64,000 bases of DNA, from the NCBI GenBank assembly GCA_008973525.1, contig WACJ01000039.1, positions 372,001 through 436,000 on the forward strand, in the 5' to 3' direction. A model generated the notes under the pieces. The model did not search any database. It was not told the DNA's origin and saw nothing but the letters and a program-made list of their open reading frames with translations. A program made the position numbers and the translations under genes. The stretch is from Stenopsyche tienmushanensis. Taxonomy: Eukaryota > Arthropoda > Insecta > Trichoptera > Stenopsychidae. Of the stretch, positions 23,800 to 38,900 are shown in pieces (position 1 is the first letter of the stretch; each line of letters opens with the position of its first letter).

Positions 23800-26700
23800 G
23801 GATTTTATAAATCTCTTCAAAACTATTTCAAATCATTCACCGATCCCTTCTGATCAAATAGCATCTCAATTATCATCGGCATATCCTTTAAATCAATTCA
23901 CAAGAAGCCCGATTCATAAAAATACTAAAATCCCATCACCCCCTTTTTTTCTTAGATAAACCTCCAACGCTCAATAAAATATCACAAAACACACATTATA
24001 ATACCGTTAAACATTTCATAAAAGTTTTATTGTAAATTCTACGACCATTCCTTTGAATTTGTATGAACAAATTCAAATGCAATCAGCTGTTATCACATCG
24101 AAATTCTGCCATCAAAAACTTCCCCTTTTTAAAAAGTTAATAAGATCAAATCCATCAATCTTTTATCCGGCATTCATCAATTCTTACATACAAATATCGG
24201 ATGCATTTAAATAATAACAAATTTTAATCAAAATGATTTGAACGAACACAGTATATTTTAATTCAAAATTGACACTCGACCTTTTGAATTGAATTGCATT
24301 ATATTTTATTAATCGTTTAAATATGGATCATATTAAATACGAATCGAATTTATTACACAAATAACGCACATTGAACATTCAAATGCGACGTTTAAGCTGC
24401 TCGTTAAAATGACAGTTATTGCCGCTTTATCAATTGTGCAAAGCGCGGGAAAATTTAAACACGTTTAAATTCGAGCATCGAACGCGCTACTGTCAATCAT
24501 CAGAAAGAACACCAAGCGTGTTTATCATCTGGAATGCATTAATTCTATTTATGTGCGCCCTTTCGTATGGATACTTCTAGGTTAAAATTAATTAACATGA
24601 TGTTAAAACATTAACACATGGCAATAGGTTATAATCTATATTTAAACAACATAAAGACATGGATAAAATTCCGGAATACAACGTTTGCAATAAATAAAAC
24701 AACAATATTTTTGTCAGATTTAATTCAATAAATAACATTCTGGACTGCAAACATTAAAACATGTTTATGCCAATAAAAATAAAGCAATCTCCAAGTACAT
24801 TCAAAAAATACATTAAAGTGCTGCAGTTCTATTTGATTTTCACGTCAATTTTTGTTTTAATATCAGGCGTTAAATTGAAGCACGACGGAGCACTGAAATC
24901 GACACCGAATAAAGTATTGAACGATGACAATTAAATATTTCCTCGGCGTTCAATGACAGTATTTTGAATGTGTTCTTATGGCTATATATTCAACAAATTG
25001 GTAATTCTTTGGACGTTTATTAAACGTTATCTACGTATAATCAGATCATTGTGCGGTGATCATTTTATAGGATACATTTTTTCGAATGAACAGTAAAAAA
25101 TAGTATGGCATTCAAAAACAATTTCGAACATCTTAAAAATAGTGGCAACTACCACTATTGTTTGAGGATTTAATAAAAGTACAATTGAAACAGTAAACAA
25201 CACAATAGATCGTTATAGAAGTACCAGAAAAGTTTTCAAATATTGTATAAAGAAATAATTTTCCGCAGTTTCCAGCAATACATAGATGAAAAATTATATA
25301 ATTAAGAAGTTATAATACAGCATTCCCTTTTTATGAGACCATTGTCAATCATTTTGACAAGGTTTTTCATGGCATATGTATATTTTTAAAAATGTGTTCG
25401 CCAGTCACACTTCTTGAAGGATTCGAACCCATGTGGATTGAATTACAAATCCAATCGCTTCCTGGTGATATATTCCATTGCCTTTAAAAATATTTTCTGG
25501 TACCTCTATCGAATCTTTAACATATATTCAATATTTAAAGTATAAGTTTACGTTTATATAAAAATAATGTCTGTATACAAGGTTTAGTTGAAACGAGTTA
25601 TAAATGATTACAATAGAAAATCAGCACAAACATTTAAGAAACATAACTGTTTTATATATCCAATTGGATTCAATAAAGATATCTTCTATAATAGAACTAC
25701 AAATTAAAAATCTTTTCGATAAATAACAAGTTATAAAATATTACACCTTTAGGCTTTTAGAAAAATACATTTAATTCATCAGGTGTCGAATATAAAAAGG
25801 ACATTATAGCAAAATAGATCAACGAAAACAATAATAAAACACATAGCATAATAATAAAGACCGCTAAGAAAACGTTTTGGCAAAAAATTCAATTTTATTG
25901 ATAAAGACTCTCGCTTATGGAATATTTTATTATACAAAAAGAAAAGGAATGATATAACTCATACACAAATATAAAAAGTCATATGCAAATTCTTTTATTC
26001 AAGATCTAAAAATATTATTTGACTAAGTTTTTTTTTTACTATGCATAAACATATACATAAAACGCTAACGTATATATAAAAGTATATTAAATATATCTAA
26101 CTATGTAATAACGCTAAGTAAATGTGTGAATAAAAACTTACGATATAAACAGTCTTCTTGGTAGATTTAAATACTATTTGATATCATATAATAAAAACTT
26201 AATAAAGATTAGCTGGTAAAGTGTATTATATACGTTTGTCAATAAACATAAATATAATTCTCATATTTATATACGGCGCAGTTGAAATAAGGGAGGAAGA
26301 AAAGATATCCGTCAATTTTAGGAACTGTTATTTGAGCTCGGTTTGTTCACTTCGACGAAATTGGGGACATGGGTTTTGCAATTTCAAATAGATCCATTTT
26401 TATCTAATAGTACGTGTTGAGAATATTTTCCCAAAGTTTCAAATCGATCTTCAAATCCAAACCTTTAATAATTTTTAAAAAATAGTTCCGAAACCAGAAT
26501 GAGGCAATTCGAGGGTCCGAAGAATTTTTATGGATCTAAAAGTGCGGATTTATATAAAAATGGATTGAGTATTATAGTTTCTCATAGACAAAAGGCTATC
26601 AAACCTGATAAAGATTATTATGATTAAATAACTTATGTTTTGTGAAAGTTATGGCGTTTAAATTCGCACCTTTGTATTCTTAACGTCAACTTTAAAATTT

Positions 26701-26922
26701 TGACCATCGTCAAAATGCTCATAGCAAAACGAGTGTTATATTTTGACTAGTATGTCTCTTAAACATATATACATGGGTGACAATGCATTTACATTTAATA
26801 GGCAATGCTAAATAAGGGTGAAAATAGTTTTAACAGATTTCAAAACATTAAAATACGAGTATAATTCATACAAATTTCACAACCAATAATAAAACAGTAT
26901 ATTTTTACTGTAGACTATTTTG
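23800..26922. other. AT-rich intergenic region
   Basis: Three kilobases between the slender-lobes-like gene and the FNIP stop codon. Apart from a SINE-like repeat near 25.3-25.5 kb I see only AT-rich sequence with no open frame over about 60 codons. The last few hundred bases should include the FNIP 3' UTR. Confidence 0.5.
25325..25480 (-). repeat. SINE-like repeat with tRNA-like end, copy 1
   Basis: The minus strand contains TGGGTTCGAATCC, the TpsiC arm of a tRNA (B box). It is preceded by a possible anticodon arm TTGGATTTGTAATTCAA, which would give anticodon UGU. The remaining part, GAGACCATTG to GTTTTTCA on the plus strand, recurs at 40955-41040. A degraded tRNA-derived SINE explains this better than a functional tRNA, since the acceptor and D arms do not form. 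Confidence 0.5.
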
Positions 26923-29900
26923 TCATCTGAAGCTGATGCCGTATTTCATAGCAACCTGTGGAGTGTGTGTTGAAGCAATCGCTAATAATAGCGGCACATC
27001 ATTCGGTTCCAAATTTAGTGTTTTCGTTAAATAGTTGATGTCACAAAAATCCGTATCCAATAATAATTCCGCTAATGTTTTCGATCTCATACACAGCTCT
27101 TGTAATTTAGACTCTATAAAGAGTAAACACTGAAAAATATGAAAATTAATTATTTATAATGTGGATTTCTATGTAGTATTTATGCGTAGATAGACTTATA
27201 AAAACTAACTTGTCTGGAGGGGACTTTAGCCTTTTGCATATGAAATAACGTGTCCAGCATTGACGCAATAAGTGGAGACATACCTCCGGCTCCCCCGCCG
27301 GATCCCCAAACTTTGACGCTCCTAAAATAATTAAAAAATCATGCATTCATTCGATTTAATTGTATTTATTTATAAAAAATATATTTCATATTTACCAATC
27401 ATCTATATCGGCAAATAGTAAAGCTGCACCTCCTGGTGCAGTCCGACTCTGTAAAACTAAATCTCTTTTTATTTGCTGTTCCCACGATCGATCAGAGCAT
27501 ACGGTTCCTAAAAGTATTTGTAAGATTTAAAAACAATTATGGCTTTATAAGGATTTGAAAAAATATTATAATGAATGAACCTTGAAGAACTAAATCTGCT
27601 ATGTAGTGATCCGTAACTCCGCCAATTAATGTGTGACAGTAACCAGAGTCGTTGCTCAAAGGATCATCTTTAACTGTAGTCCTAAAAAGTAAATGCGTAA
27701 TGATTCTATAACATCTAATTTATAACATATATTAGACATTTAAAAAAGAAAACCATTAATTTAAAAACTTCAAAATTTACCTTTTAATTTTTATTTATTT
27801 ATAGAAACTCGTAAATGTTCTAAAGAATATTTTAACCCTCATAAAATTTAGGTACAATGAACTAAAATCCATATAGTCAGATAAGCTATTAAACACTTTG
27901 AACAAAGATAAGACGATTTTCATTCATGTTGTCTTGAGAGCAGACGTTTGTTTTGATAATTAAGATACTAGCATCATTCTTATCGTTGACCAATTTTGTT
28001 ATTCCTCCTTGACTGCTCTGGAGTAGCGTCATTAGCAGAGTATCACCACTCCTTTGCAAAATCTTCTCCTTCGGAAGTAAAATTGACAAGTTTGCACGGT
28101 AACCTTATCATTTTATTTTCGCAACACATTAATAGGCAAAATTAGCTGAATAACAGAAAGCAGATGCCATCCAAGTTGAACATTAAGAAATATTCCGAAG
28201 AAATGAACGAATGCTGTATGCTATCTACAGTGTTAAGGTTCATTTATTGAGCCTGGTTCATTATCAAGCTTGTTACATGCTGCGACGGTGCTGACACAAA
28301 AGTGGATTTACATTAGAGTGTCACATGTCTGCTCTTCAGTTCAAAAGGGTTTAAGTAAGCTTACAAGGACTCTTGACGTTGGTGGAATATTTTCGTTTCA
28401 AAGTTGGTGTGTAGACTTTATCGTAACGGAAGATGAGATGTGGGTATGTCACTACACACCAGAATTTAAAGGATAAATAAAGCTGGTAGCGGAGGTCTAT
28501 GATTTGGCATACAAAAGCTTGTGCCTTGATTACAGAAATGTCTCAATTTCTACAGCAATCATGTTGAATAATAGTTTAATATATTTGTAAAGTCCTGTGA
28601 ATTTCAATTAAATACAAGCATTCTGGATGACCCTCAACATACATTTTATAATACTGAATGAACAGAAATCAAAAAAGATAAATCTGTAGCTCAAAAATAT
28701 AATGGTTTTCTTTCTGATTCCAATGTTAAAATAATTATATGAATTGAATAATTACTTACGGCGGCATAGGAAGCTCAATCATATCCATGTGATTGTATTC
28801 GTCATTGTATTTTTCTGATTTCTTGAATATCAACGTGTCGAATTTATTCAATTGCTTAGATTGCGTTTCCTTTTTGTTGATGTTGACCACGAGAGTGTTC
28901 TCGAGTTTTTTACGAACATATATAACAGGAGACAGCTCGTTTCTATCGTCGACGGGTTCAATTATAGACGGTAAAACGAGTTTCTCTTTGGCGTATTGAA
29001 ATTCCGATTCAAAGCAATGGTTTGACGGCATGTCACTGGTGAATTCGAGTTCTGAAGCGTTCGATGGAGTTTGTAACATTTGAGTATTGAGCGAACAGTT
29101 AACGCATTTTTCGTTATCCTCGGTCATTATAAAACTAGGACTGCCTTCAAATTCGAAACCGTCAATTTTTAGATTTCCCGGTTTTCCGATGACGTGTCTG
29201 TCCAATAGCTCTAAGTTCTTGCTTTTCATGTAGTTTGTAACGATTTGTGGATATTTATCGAATTCGAATTTTACGCCGGAATGCTTTTTTAGTTTGGAAT
29301 GTTTACATTTTGATTTCTGCAAACAGCATATACTTGGCTGAACCAAACTTTTCAATGATTCCAAGCAGACCGTGTCGGGTAATTCGTCCGAACTTAATTT
29401 TGAACAATCAACATTTTTTGTTTTGGACAGTTTTAAGATTTCACATGAATCACTAATTGAATTTTGATCGCTACAGTTTTCATTTTTTGTACATACTTCC
29501 GATATCTTCGTGGTATTTAATTTATCTTTAATTCCAATGAGTTTCTCATTTTCTCCTAATACAAATACAACGCTCTCTTGTAAAGTATTTTGATCATATA
29601 TGTCTTCTTTGTTTACTTCAGATGCATTCATTTCTAACATTTTATCCGAATCTTCAATATGAATCTTTAAATGGTTCGGGCTTAAATTATAGCCATTTAT
29701 TTTATGAGATTCGATTTTTTTAGTTGTTATTTTTTTATGTTCATTAACATCATGGTTAAGTGTGTTATTACTAATTTGTTGTTCATTAACGTTGCAACCC
29801 TTCTTTAAAATACTTTCAGGTTCATTGCAATTTACACGTTCATTAGGCTCACACGTATCAAATGTGTCTATTGAATATTGGTCTCCACTTTTCAAGCTCA

Positions 29901-32900
29901 AATCATTTGTTGATGTTTCTTCATTTATACAAAAAGGGATTAAAGTGGACGTAGAATGTAAACTAGATTCGCTACAATTCGACATATTGAATTGATTATT
30001 GAAAACTCCTGAACTATTAATGTTTTGCAATTTTGAGGAACAGCTTTTAATTCTTTTCAGAGAAGGTTTTATATCAGAATTCATATTTTCATTCATATTT
30101 GGATTTAAATCTGATGAAGTTGAGAAAGTTTTATTCAGGTCCATCAACTTGATATCTGATGAAAAATTATTAGACTTTAAAGCCACCAATGTATCGTTCG
30201 AAGAGAATGTACTCATTTCAATGCAATCTCCATTGACATTAAAATCGCTTTCGGAATTCTTTTTACTTAATGCTATTTCTGAATTTTCTGATTTATAATT
30301 TTCCATGATGATATCTATAGATTCCCAAGATAAAATTTTGGAATCAATATTAAATCTCTTTACTTTTCCACAACGAATAAAGTAAGATAAAACAGTAACA
30401 ATTCTCTCAACTATTGCAGTGTTTTGCTTGCCATAAATCATTGTTCTTGCAATCCGAGCTGGAGTTCCAATGGCTCCGTATAGTTCTCCAAGCTGCGCCC
30501 ATAATGGGTTGTATGGGTGGCTGCGATTTAAAGCGTCTAGTTCTTTTTGTTGATAATCTAAAGGTGCATTATACGGACTAACAGAGTTGACCCAACCAAG
30601 ATGATACGTTAAAACATTTGTGACAAGAGTGCTCATAAAGCTAAAAAAAGTTTTTCAATTTGTGATGATCAAAGTATGCTTAAAACATTTTTATTTATAA
30701 TTATAATAAATATGTAAAATACATACAAGTAAGTTTCCTTTGTATCCAAATTTTTTAAAAGGAAGCAAAGATCATGTAAAAATTGATCAGCTAATCTGTC
30801 CGTTATATGAGTTCTTGGTGAGCCTGCTAATTCAAGCCAAAGCGGCGTTTGCAATCGAGGTCCAACCAATAAATCTGTCAGCCTTTAAAAATAAATGATT
30901 AATACATTTTAACATTATCTATGAACATTATATTTATACATTTTAAAATATTGGGTGTGTGAATAAGTTCCTGCCTTTTCACCATCTGATGACAGCATAA
31001 CAATAAAACTAAAACCTTAACGCGATCGAACACCCGGCTATTTGTTAATATTTTGATCATTAAAATAATAAAGACATAGTCCACAGCATGATGATGAGCA
31101 AGGAAAACTGGGACCTTTGGCAGGAATTTATAGAGGAAGTGATGACCGCCAAAGAAGGCAGTGAGATAGAGAGACGCAGAGCGGCTCTCCAATACTAGAA
31201 TAGGACTATATTGAAAGCCAGACTACCTGTCCTCCTGAAGCAATGTGATAAACAATACCAGCGGGACAGAGTAGGACAAGGGCCCCTCCCTTGCCCTTCT
31301 TCTTGGTTTAGTCAACCCCCAGGGTATCATATGCAAGATTCCCCTCTCACAGGAAAAAAAATCAACCAAACCATCATTAGAGATCACTACAGAAAGAAAT
31401 GAATGTGTTTGAGCCGAGCATTGAAGGGAAATCAGCCACAATACATCTAAAGACACGACAAGGTGATTTTGCAGCATAACACTAGGCCACATGTCCCATC
31501 AGTGGTCAAAACCTACCGAAAGACGATGAAATGGGAAGTTTTATCGCACCCGTCATACTCTCCCGACATTGCTCTTTCTGATTACCATTTATTCCGATCA
31601 ATGACTCATGGCTTGAATGAGCACCACTTCACTTTTTATGAAAATACCAAAAAATGGGTCAAAAGAGCCTCAAAAGCGTGTCGTTTTTTCCACACGGAAT
31701 TCAATTGCTGCCAGAAAGATGGGCAAAAGTAATTGTTAGTGATGAGCAATGGGATGGTAAAGGATTTACTTTCACGGTAAGAACTTATTCACACACCTCA
31801 TAAATAACATTAATTATAATACCATTTTGTGGTTTCTTGTGTTGCTGTATACATTTGAGTTATGAATGTATGTGACTCGTGACGAGCTTTTTGAACAGAC
31901 AATCGAAGCCTATCAAGTGCAGACTCCAATAGCATAGCATGTTCCATGAGAAATTGAAACATTTGACTGTAAATTAACGTACAAGAAATTAATCATCGTG
32001 CAATTTATGTAATTTTTTATTTACATCTAGTTTTTAAGGAGTTGATAATAAATATCTTACGATTCTGAATTTTCTGTTAAATTAATTAAAATAGCAATGC
32101 CTAGCTTTTCTCTCCGTACATGAGACCGTCCAAAACTGGAATTACTGTTACCGGAAAAACTTTCATTTGTACTTGTTCCACTGTTACTACCAAACTTAAA
32201 AAGGGAAGGACAAAATATTGATTTTGTGCATATATGATCGATATTATATTTTTATTTAATATTTATATATAAGAAAGTAGAAATAATATATGTTTTTACT
32301 ATTATGAAGGAACAAAATTACTTGCGAATCCGAACCACCGGGAGGAACTGAACTATTAGAGGCTGAGTTTCTGGATGACCCTGTTGAATATCCTAAGCTA
32401 GTAGATAGATGTCGATTTAATCTCCATTGTATATTGTTTGTAATATTTTCATGTGAAATATGGGATAAACCTAAAAAAGATCAACATTCTAATGAGTTTT
32501 ATGAAGTTCAACCAAAAATGTATACAATATGTAATTCTAAAAATACAATAGAGATAATATTCATAATTGATAATAGAACATCTTTGTACTCACAACCAAA
32601 ATAATGCATATCTTCGGGTTGATCTATTCCATCGTCTCTATCCCATGTTGAAGTGAATGAATCGTAATTACAATATGATCCCATACTACTATGAGAAGAA
32701 TAATCACAATAAAACCCTATAAAAAGAATATTTTTCTATCAAATACAACTGTAATAGAACAAATATCTAATTTGTATTAATTTAGAGTTATAATCAAACC
32801 TGAATCATCTTTGTTCAATGCCCAATTTCCCAATGAACGATCTTCTCCATTAGTGGATGATACATCAACCGATGTAGAAAATGCATTACCGTTATAATTA

Positions 32901-35900
32901 TGATAAGAACTATTAAAAGACGTTCCCAGACTGTTTGCCGTAGAATGGGAATGATTATTAGATTCAGAAATCGAATTTATATTTAGAGTGCTAGTATTTA
33001 TACTTTTATTTTGACACGGTGCAACATTACTAGATAAACTATCACGATTTGACGAAGTTGTGCGGGTACGACATCTGCTTCTACTTGGTGTGGAAAAAAC
33101 TTTTGTACACATCAGTCTGCAAAAATTAAAAGACGTCAATTATAACATACATTTGTACGAAATAAATTGATGATATGCAATTATAAAAGATACAAACCTT
33201 TGAGGAGAGTTGAGAATATGAACTTTGAGTGACATTCCTTTGAAATTCATCGCAACCGAACCGAAAATCATCTCACTGAGTAGGTTGATGTCAGCGCTAG
33301 CTGGTTCGCACTTGAAATTTTAAAACATGTATGCTTTTAAAACAACCGTAAAAAATCTTATGAGAGTTAAAAATCAACAAAACACTAATTGATTGAGAAA
33401 TTTATTCTCAAATCCAAAATAAGAAATGGTAGAATCTTGCATAATGAGCAAAGTAAATTGTAAAAAAAAGCTTGTTTAATGAGCATCGTTTCACATAACG
33501 AGTCACGAGGTTAATACTAGGAAATTCCACATTGTAAAAACAAAGCACATTAACCGTTTCCCCGGCGTCGACACGAATACGCGTCGAACAAAAGCGTATC
33601 AATTTCGGCGCTGATGCTATATATATTTTCTATAGATGGATATCAATGATATCGATGAATATGTGGAAGGACTAAGCGAGAAACTGACCACTGAAGAGCT
33701 TATGGAGTTACATTGTGTTTCACAACAAAAAGTTGTGAAGGAGAGTTTATCATGGGAAGAGGAAGAAGCATGCAAGCAAGAAATGCTGATACCACGAAAA
33801 ACTGTTGAGGAAAACCTATGAGAAGCATATCTCTAATAAAACAGTGGATAAACGAGCTGCAAATATATTATTAAAGTGTCGGCAAAAACAAATGTCTTTA
33901 AAGTAAAAAATAATTAGCCGTATTTTATATAGATTAATATGGAATAAATTATTTTGTTTAACAAATGTTTTGCATTAGGATTCTGGAATGAATTATGCCT
34001 GTTAAGCAAGATTTCACTGTGTTCTTGGCACAGGCAATGGATAACTATCAATAAGCTAGCAGTGTGAAGAGACAGATTTAACACTTTAGAGGCCCTAGGC
34101 GCAGTGAAAGGTTGAAACCCCCAGAATGTCCCCAGTACTATGCAAAACTCGGAGCTAATTTGATACCTTAAGAAAGAATACCACGGAGTACAAGGGGACA
34201 GTCTTGGTGTTTGAAACATGCAGTATGTTGGCAAGAAACCCCGGCAGAAACTATTAATTGTCCCATGTCTCGCAATTTCACTAATTGGTCCCGAGCAGTA
34301 GCAGATTAAGTATTTAAGAAGCTCCGTTTCCAATGCAAGTTTGGATGCCTCCCTGTGATCAAAATAACTCCTAGCACTGCGTAGTACAAGGAACAATACG
34401 ACAGCATGCAAGCCCGTAGCACATTTAATTGCCACAGGCCGTTGTCAATTTTGAGGCCCTTTAAAGGCGCTCGCCTTTAGTGCCTTGGGAATCCACCATT
34501 GACTATGAAAATTCAGAATATATAGTTTTATCTTATATTTAATGAAGTAAAGAGATTTTGTGAAAATATTCAAATTAATTTTGATTATTTAAAGTATAAT
34601 ATAACAGAATATAATTGAAATAAAATGCAATTCAAGACAATATCACATGTCATTCTGAATAATTCAATGCTAACATGGCTAGTGTGTTATCTATGAGCAA
34701 AAGTGCATGTTTACTATATTACGATAGCCTTTAAACTTTGTCGGTAATAATATGATTATTTCTTTTTTTTATTGGGGAGAAACAAATCAAAATAAAACTT
34801 ATTAACACTACAAGTAAGTGATGCTTTTTTCCGTTTATATCTTAGAGTAGTTGAGGCCGCTAACGGGTCAAACTGGTGATTCTTGCTGATTCAACATGCC
34901 AATGTGGCAATTGCTAAAGTGCTAATTAATGAGTATAAAAAAATTTTACTTCCAAAAATGTAACACCTATATGTAAAAAAACTATAACGATTTTAATACA
35001 TTTTTTTCAATAATTTCTAAGATGGTATTCTATTTTGCTCGCTAAATTGTAGATGCCAATTCAACGTTCATACTATTTCCAAGGTTTAAGAATCTTCGCT
35101 TTAGTCAATTTATAGTGCTTCTATGGAAATTTAGCACGGACGAATCGTTATTCGAAAAATATTATTTAGAAAATTCCAAACCGATATATTTTAAATTACC
35201 AACGTAATCCCAGCGAGAGATCATTAATCCGATGAAAATTGTGCACAGCATGCCAGTAATATCTAATTACATCAAATATGATTGACATTAATAGATTATG
35301 CTAACATAAATCATCCATTTACACATATAAAACAATATGTTGTTTGCGCTGTATAGAATTTCATAAAATGAGTAAAAATCACATGACTCCAATCATTTGT
35401 TTATCTATCTTTCTAACCCATTTGCTAAATCACAGGTTTCACGTGACTATAAACAACATGTGACAAATTATTTAAGGAAACGAGTGTGACTCATCACCAT
35501 ACAGGTAGTCTAACATCACAACAACAAAAAAAAGTTCAAAGTCCTCACGAGCCGCATATAGATTTAATATAAACAGATATAATATTCATGGTACAATTTC
35601 AAAAATCATTCCAATAAAATACGCATTAAAATAAATACCTGATATCCAATTCCTTGCGAGATTTCAAACACGTTTGACATAGTGGCGGCGTTATCTGCTT
35701 TGAGTTGTCCATTTTTCTTTCCCTTTTTATTTTGGCGAAACCTGTCGAGAGACTTCTGACTAGGTTTTTGGGAATCGCTTACTGTTACACGTTGCACAAT
35801 CGACGAATCGAAGAGAAGTTTTGTACCGCTTCGCTCGCACTCTCTGAATAACAATACGCGCACTTGATCCTTTTCAAATTTGAACGATTTTAGACTAGAA

Positions 35901-38900
35901 ATAATAAAAAGAAAACATATTTCAATCGAATAAACATTAAATAAAAACAACACTATTTTTATAACAGATTTTTTAATATTAGGGGACCGAAAAGTAATCA
36001 TTTTTTGCTGGTGGAAAACATTTATTTATTAAAATAATCTTAAATACTAATAACGTATGAATAGATAGAATTTCCAATCCAAACTCCCTTATTTTATCCT
36101 GTGTTATTTTTGCAGCATGTGACCTTGCGTTACTGTGAATCCTTCTTTGGTTATTGACTAAAACAGTTTTTAATTCCAGAAAAAATTACACCACACACAA
36201 AAAAGGATCTTCTTTATTGTTAGAGTTGATCGATGAGTCGGAATAGGTACTTTTCTGTAAGAAAGCCATTGTTTATTTCATACGGGATTATTGTATAGCA
36301 GCCACTTCTTGTCTCCAGCTACAATTCGCCACAAAAACAGAGCATCTCCATACCGAAACAGAAGAGACGCACAGATTGTACGCTGTAAATCGAGCAACGC
36401 CCAAATTCCATGTTTATACGATTTTTCAATGCGACGAAGATGATCCCTGACTGTAGATTATATACAGCCAATCTTCAACGATGATTCCTCAATTAGACAA
36501 AGATCTGATTCCACCATTGATTATTATCATCTAATTTTTGGGGATCGTCCTTTTCGAACAACGTTCCTGAGTTCCCTTTTTTAAACTTTTTAAATCACTG
36601 ATGACACTTGTTTAGTTTCGGAATATTCCCATAAGTTTGTCCGTATTTATTGCACTTCTATACCGTTCATCCGATTGTGATAAAACTTTGTCAACTTATT
36701 GTTTACACTTGCGGAAATAACATAGGCATAGTAAAAGTATTGTATGGATGTTAGCGCATATTGGTCTGATGAAATGAAGTTTGGACTACGGGGACAAGAA
36801 GAGAAAAAATGCGCACGAAATACAGTGGTTAATTCAGTATTTGAGACGAGTGCAAGTGTGCATATGCTTTTATAACCCAGCTCTTCGGCTCGTACTACAC
36901 GTGACCTGAAGCAATAAACCACGTAATGTCTGTGGTCCATGATCCATTTGTCCTGTATACGTTCCTATACCATTCATCTAGTTGTGATGAAACTTTGGGG
37001 AGTTGTTGTGCGCACCTCCGTGAACATTATAGAATTAATACAAGAATTGTTTGTGTACACAATTTGTTTTGCGAGACATTTAGCGGATGCACCGTGTTGG
37101 CACATATTGATTTGGTGAAGTAAAGCATGGGCTATAGGGATAGGGAGAAAAAGGATATGCATGCAAAACGACGGTTGAGTTCCGCTCATAAGCGGGAGAT
37201 GGTCGGTCTTTGATGTGAGAGCGAATGCCTGAAGGAATAAATCGCAGAATTGTACTACTGATTTTTTTTTAGCAATTATTAAGTGTATCTATTTTTAAAG
37301 ACATACTTAGTTATTTAAACGTAATGCTGAATGAACAAAATATTCATATTCAAAGCTTTGGATCATGTTATATTGTTTTAATGAGTACAAAAACTTTAAA
37401 TAAATAAAATTATCATATTTAATTAAAAATGTTTGAGAAAGTTAAAGAAAAACACAATAAAAAGATGCGTATCAATAAACTTAACAAATATTCAAACATA
37501 CCACATGGAAAATCATAAACACACAATGCGTATCATTTAAAAAACAGAGGTCACATATGAATGGAAAATACACCGTTTAAAATAATCAATATTTGCTTAT
37601 GTGTGAAGATTGATGAATGTGACGTATACGTTCTTTGAATTTACTTCAAGGTAAATATTAAACTTTTATATCATTTTCGTCGTTGCCTGACCAGAATTTT
37701 TTTATAATTAGAAAAAGTGTATAGATCGACATCTGAAATGCGGGAATGTCGTAAATTTAATATTGAAAGTAGAACATACTTTGAGAGAATTTCAGTATTT
37801 GACATAATGCCAAACGACTTGCGAAAATAGGTAACTTTTAAATGGAAACAAACCTTCAAAATAACAGCTGAGATATTTTTCCTAGCATTACAAATAATAT
37901 GTTTTTATGTAAATGCATTTATTATCGTGTGCCAAAATAAATTCAGCAATATTAATTATGAAGCGCTACATTTCACCATATTTTGATAGGGCACTAAGGA
38001 CTGGTTTAATTCAAACAAAACTGATCAAACAATTCCACTAAATGAAAACAATAATGTAGTCGTTTGTTATAATTCCCAAGCTATAAATAACGTAGCTGTA
38101 GATATTCGGTTTGTTATTATACATACATTCAAAGATTTCTCAAGTTATCAATAATTGAGTTCGATAATTGAATCAGCGTGTAGCGAGTAAAAATAGATTT
38201 CTCACTGAATGTGCTCCGGAAATATAGATCAAATTTGTATACATAGTATTATTCAATTTTTAACGTTTAAAAAAATGTAATGAATTTACTACAACGGACT
38301 TTGAAATTAATTGAGAAAGCTATTCGTATTTAAAATTTGAACTATAAAATTAACGCCCAATAAAGGTCTTGCTGAATCAGTACAAAACTAGAAGGCCTTC
38401 AACTGGTCAATAAACCAGAAATATTATTTTCTCATAAAATGATCACAATATTAAAGCGGCTGTAAAATTACAGCATTTGAATTTAAAATTGTATCATAAT
38501 TTAACAACCAAGCTATAGTCTTGTTTGTCTTTAAAAAATATTTATCATACAACATGTAAAATAATACTATCTCTTTTTTTTATAAGATATTCTCTACAAC
38601 ATATCTATTTCATGCCATTCTAATCGATTACCGGCATAGCACTCGGTTTAGGATAATCTAATGAACACTTTCGTTTGAGTTTTTCAATACTTTCTTCTTT
38701 AAAATTACGTTTTTATTGAATTTTTGCTTCACATCAATAAGTTTGACAGAGTACACTTCCTTTGTTGATTCTAACTTTTAGCACCAGTATAACGGTCTCA
38801 AATAGTAGTTAATTATACTTATGGGAATCATATAGGACATTTGTTAATTGTGGAGGCGGATCAACATCGCATAACTTATGAAATAGGGTTCGTTTTCGTC

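Noticed and set aside
23459..23959. 166-codon plus-strand ORF at the CpG patch
   Set aside because: It covers the minus-strand start exon and promoter of the slender-lobes-like gene and shows no domain.
25400..25445. Possible tRNA gene on the minus strand
   Set aside because: Only the T arm and a weak anticodon arm can be formed; acceptor and D arms are missing, and the flanks are repeated elsewhere.
33914..34435. 173-codon minus-strand ORF in a FNIP intron
   Set aside because: No motif, Cys/Leu-rich random-looking translation in a probable inserted repeat; kept only as a repeat.
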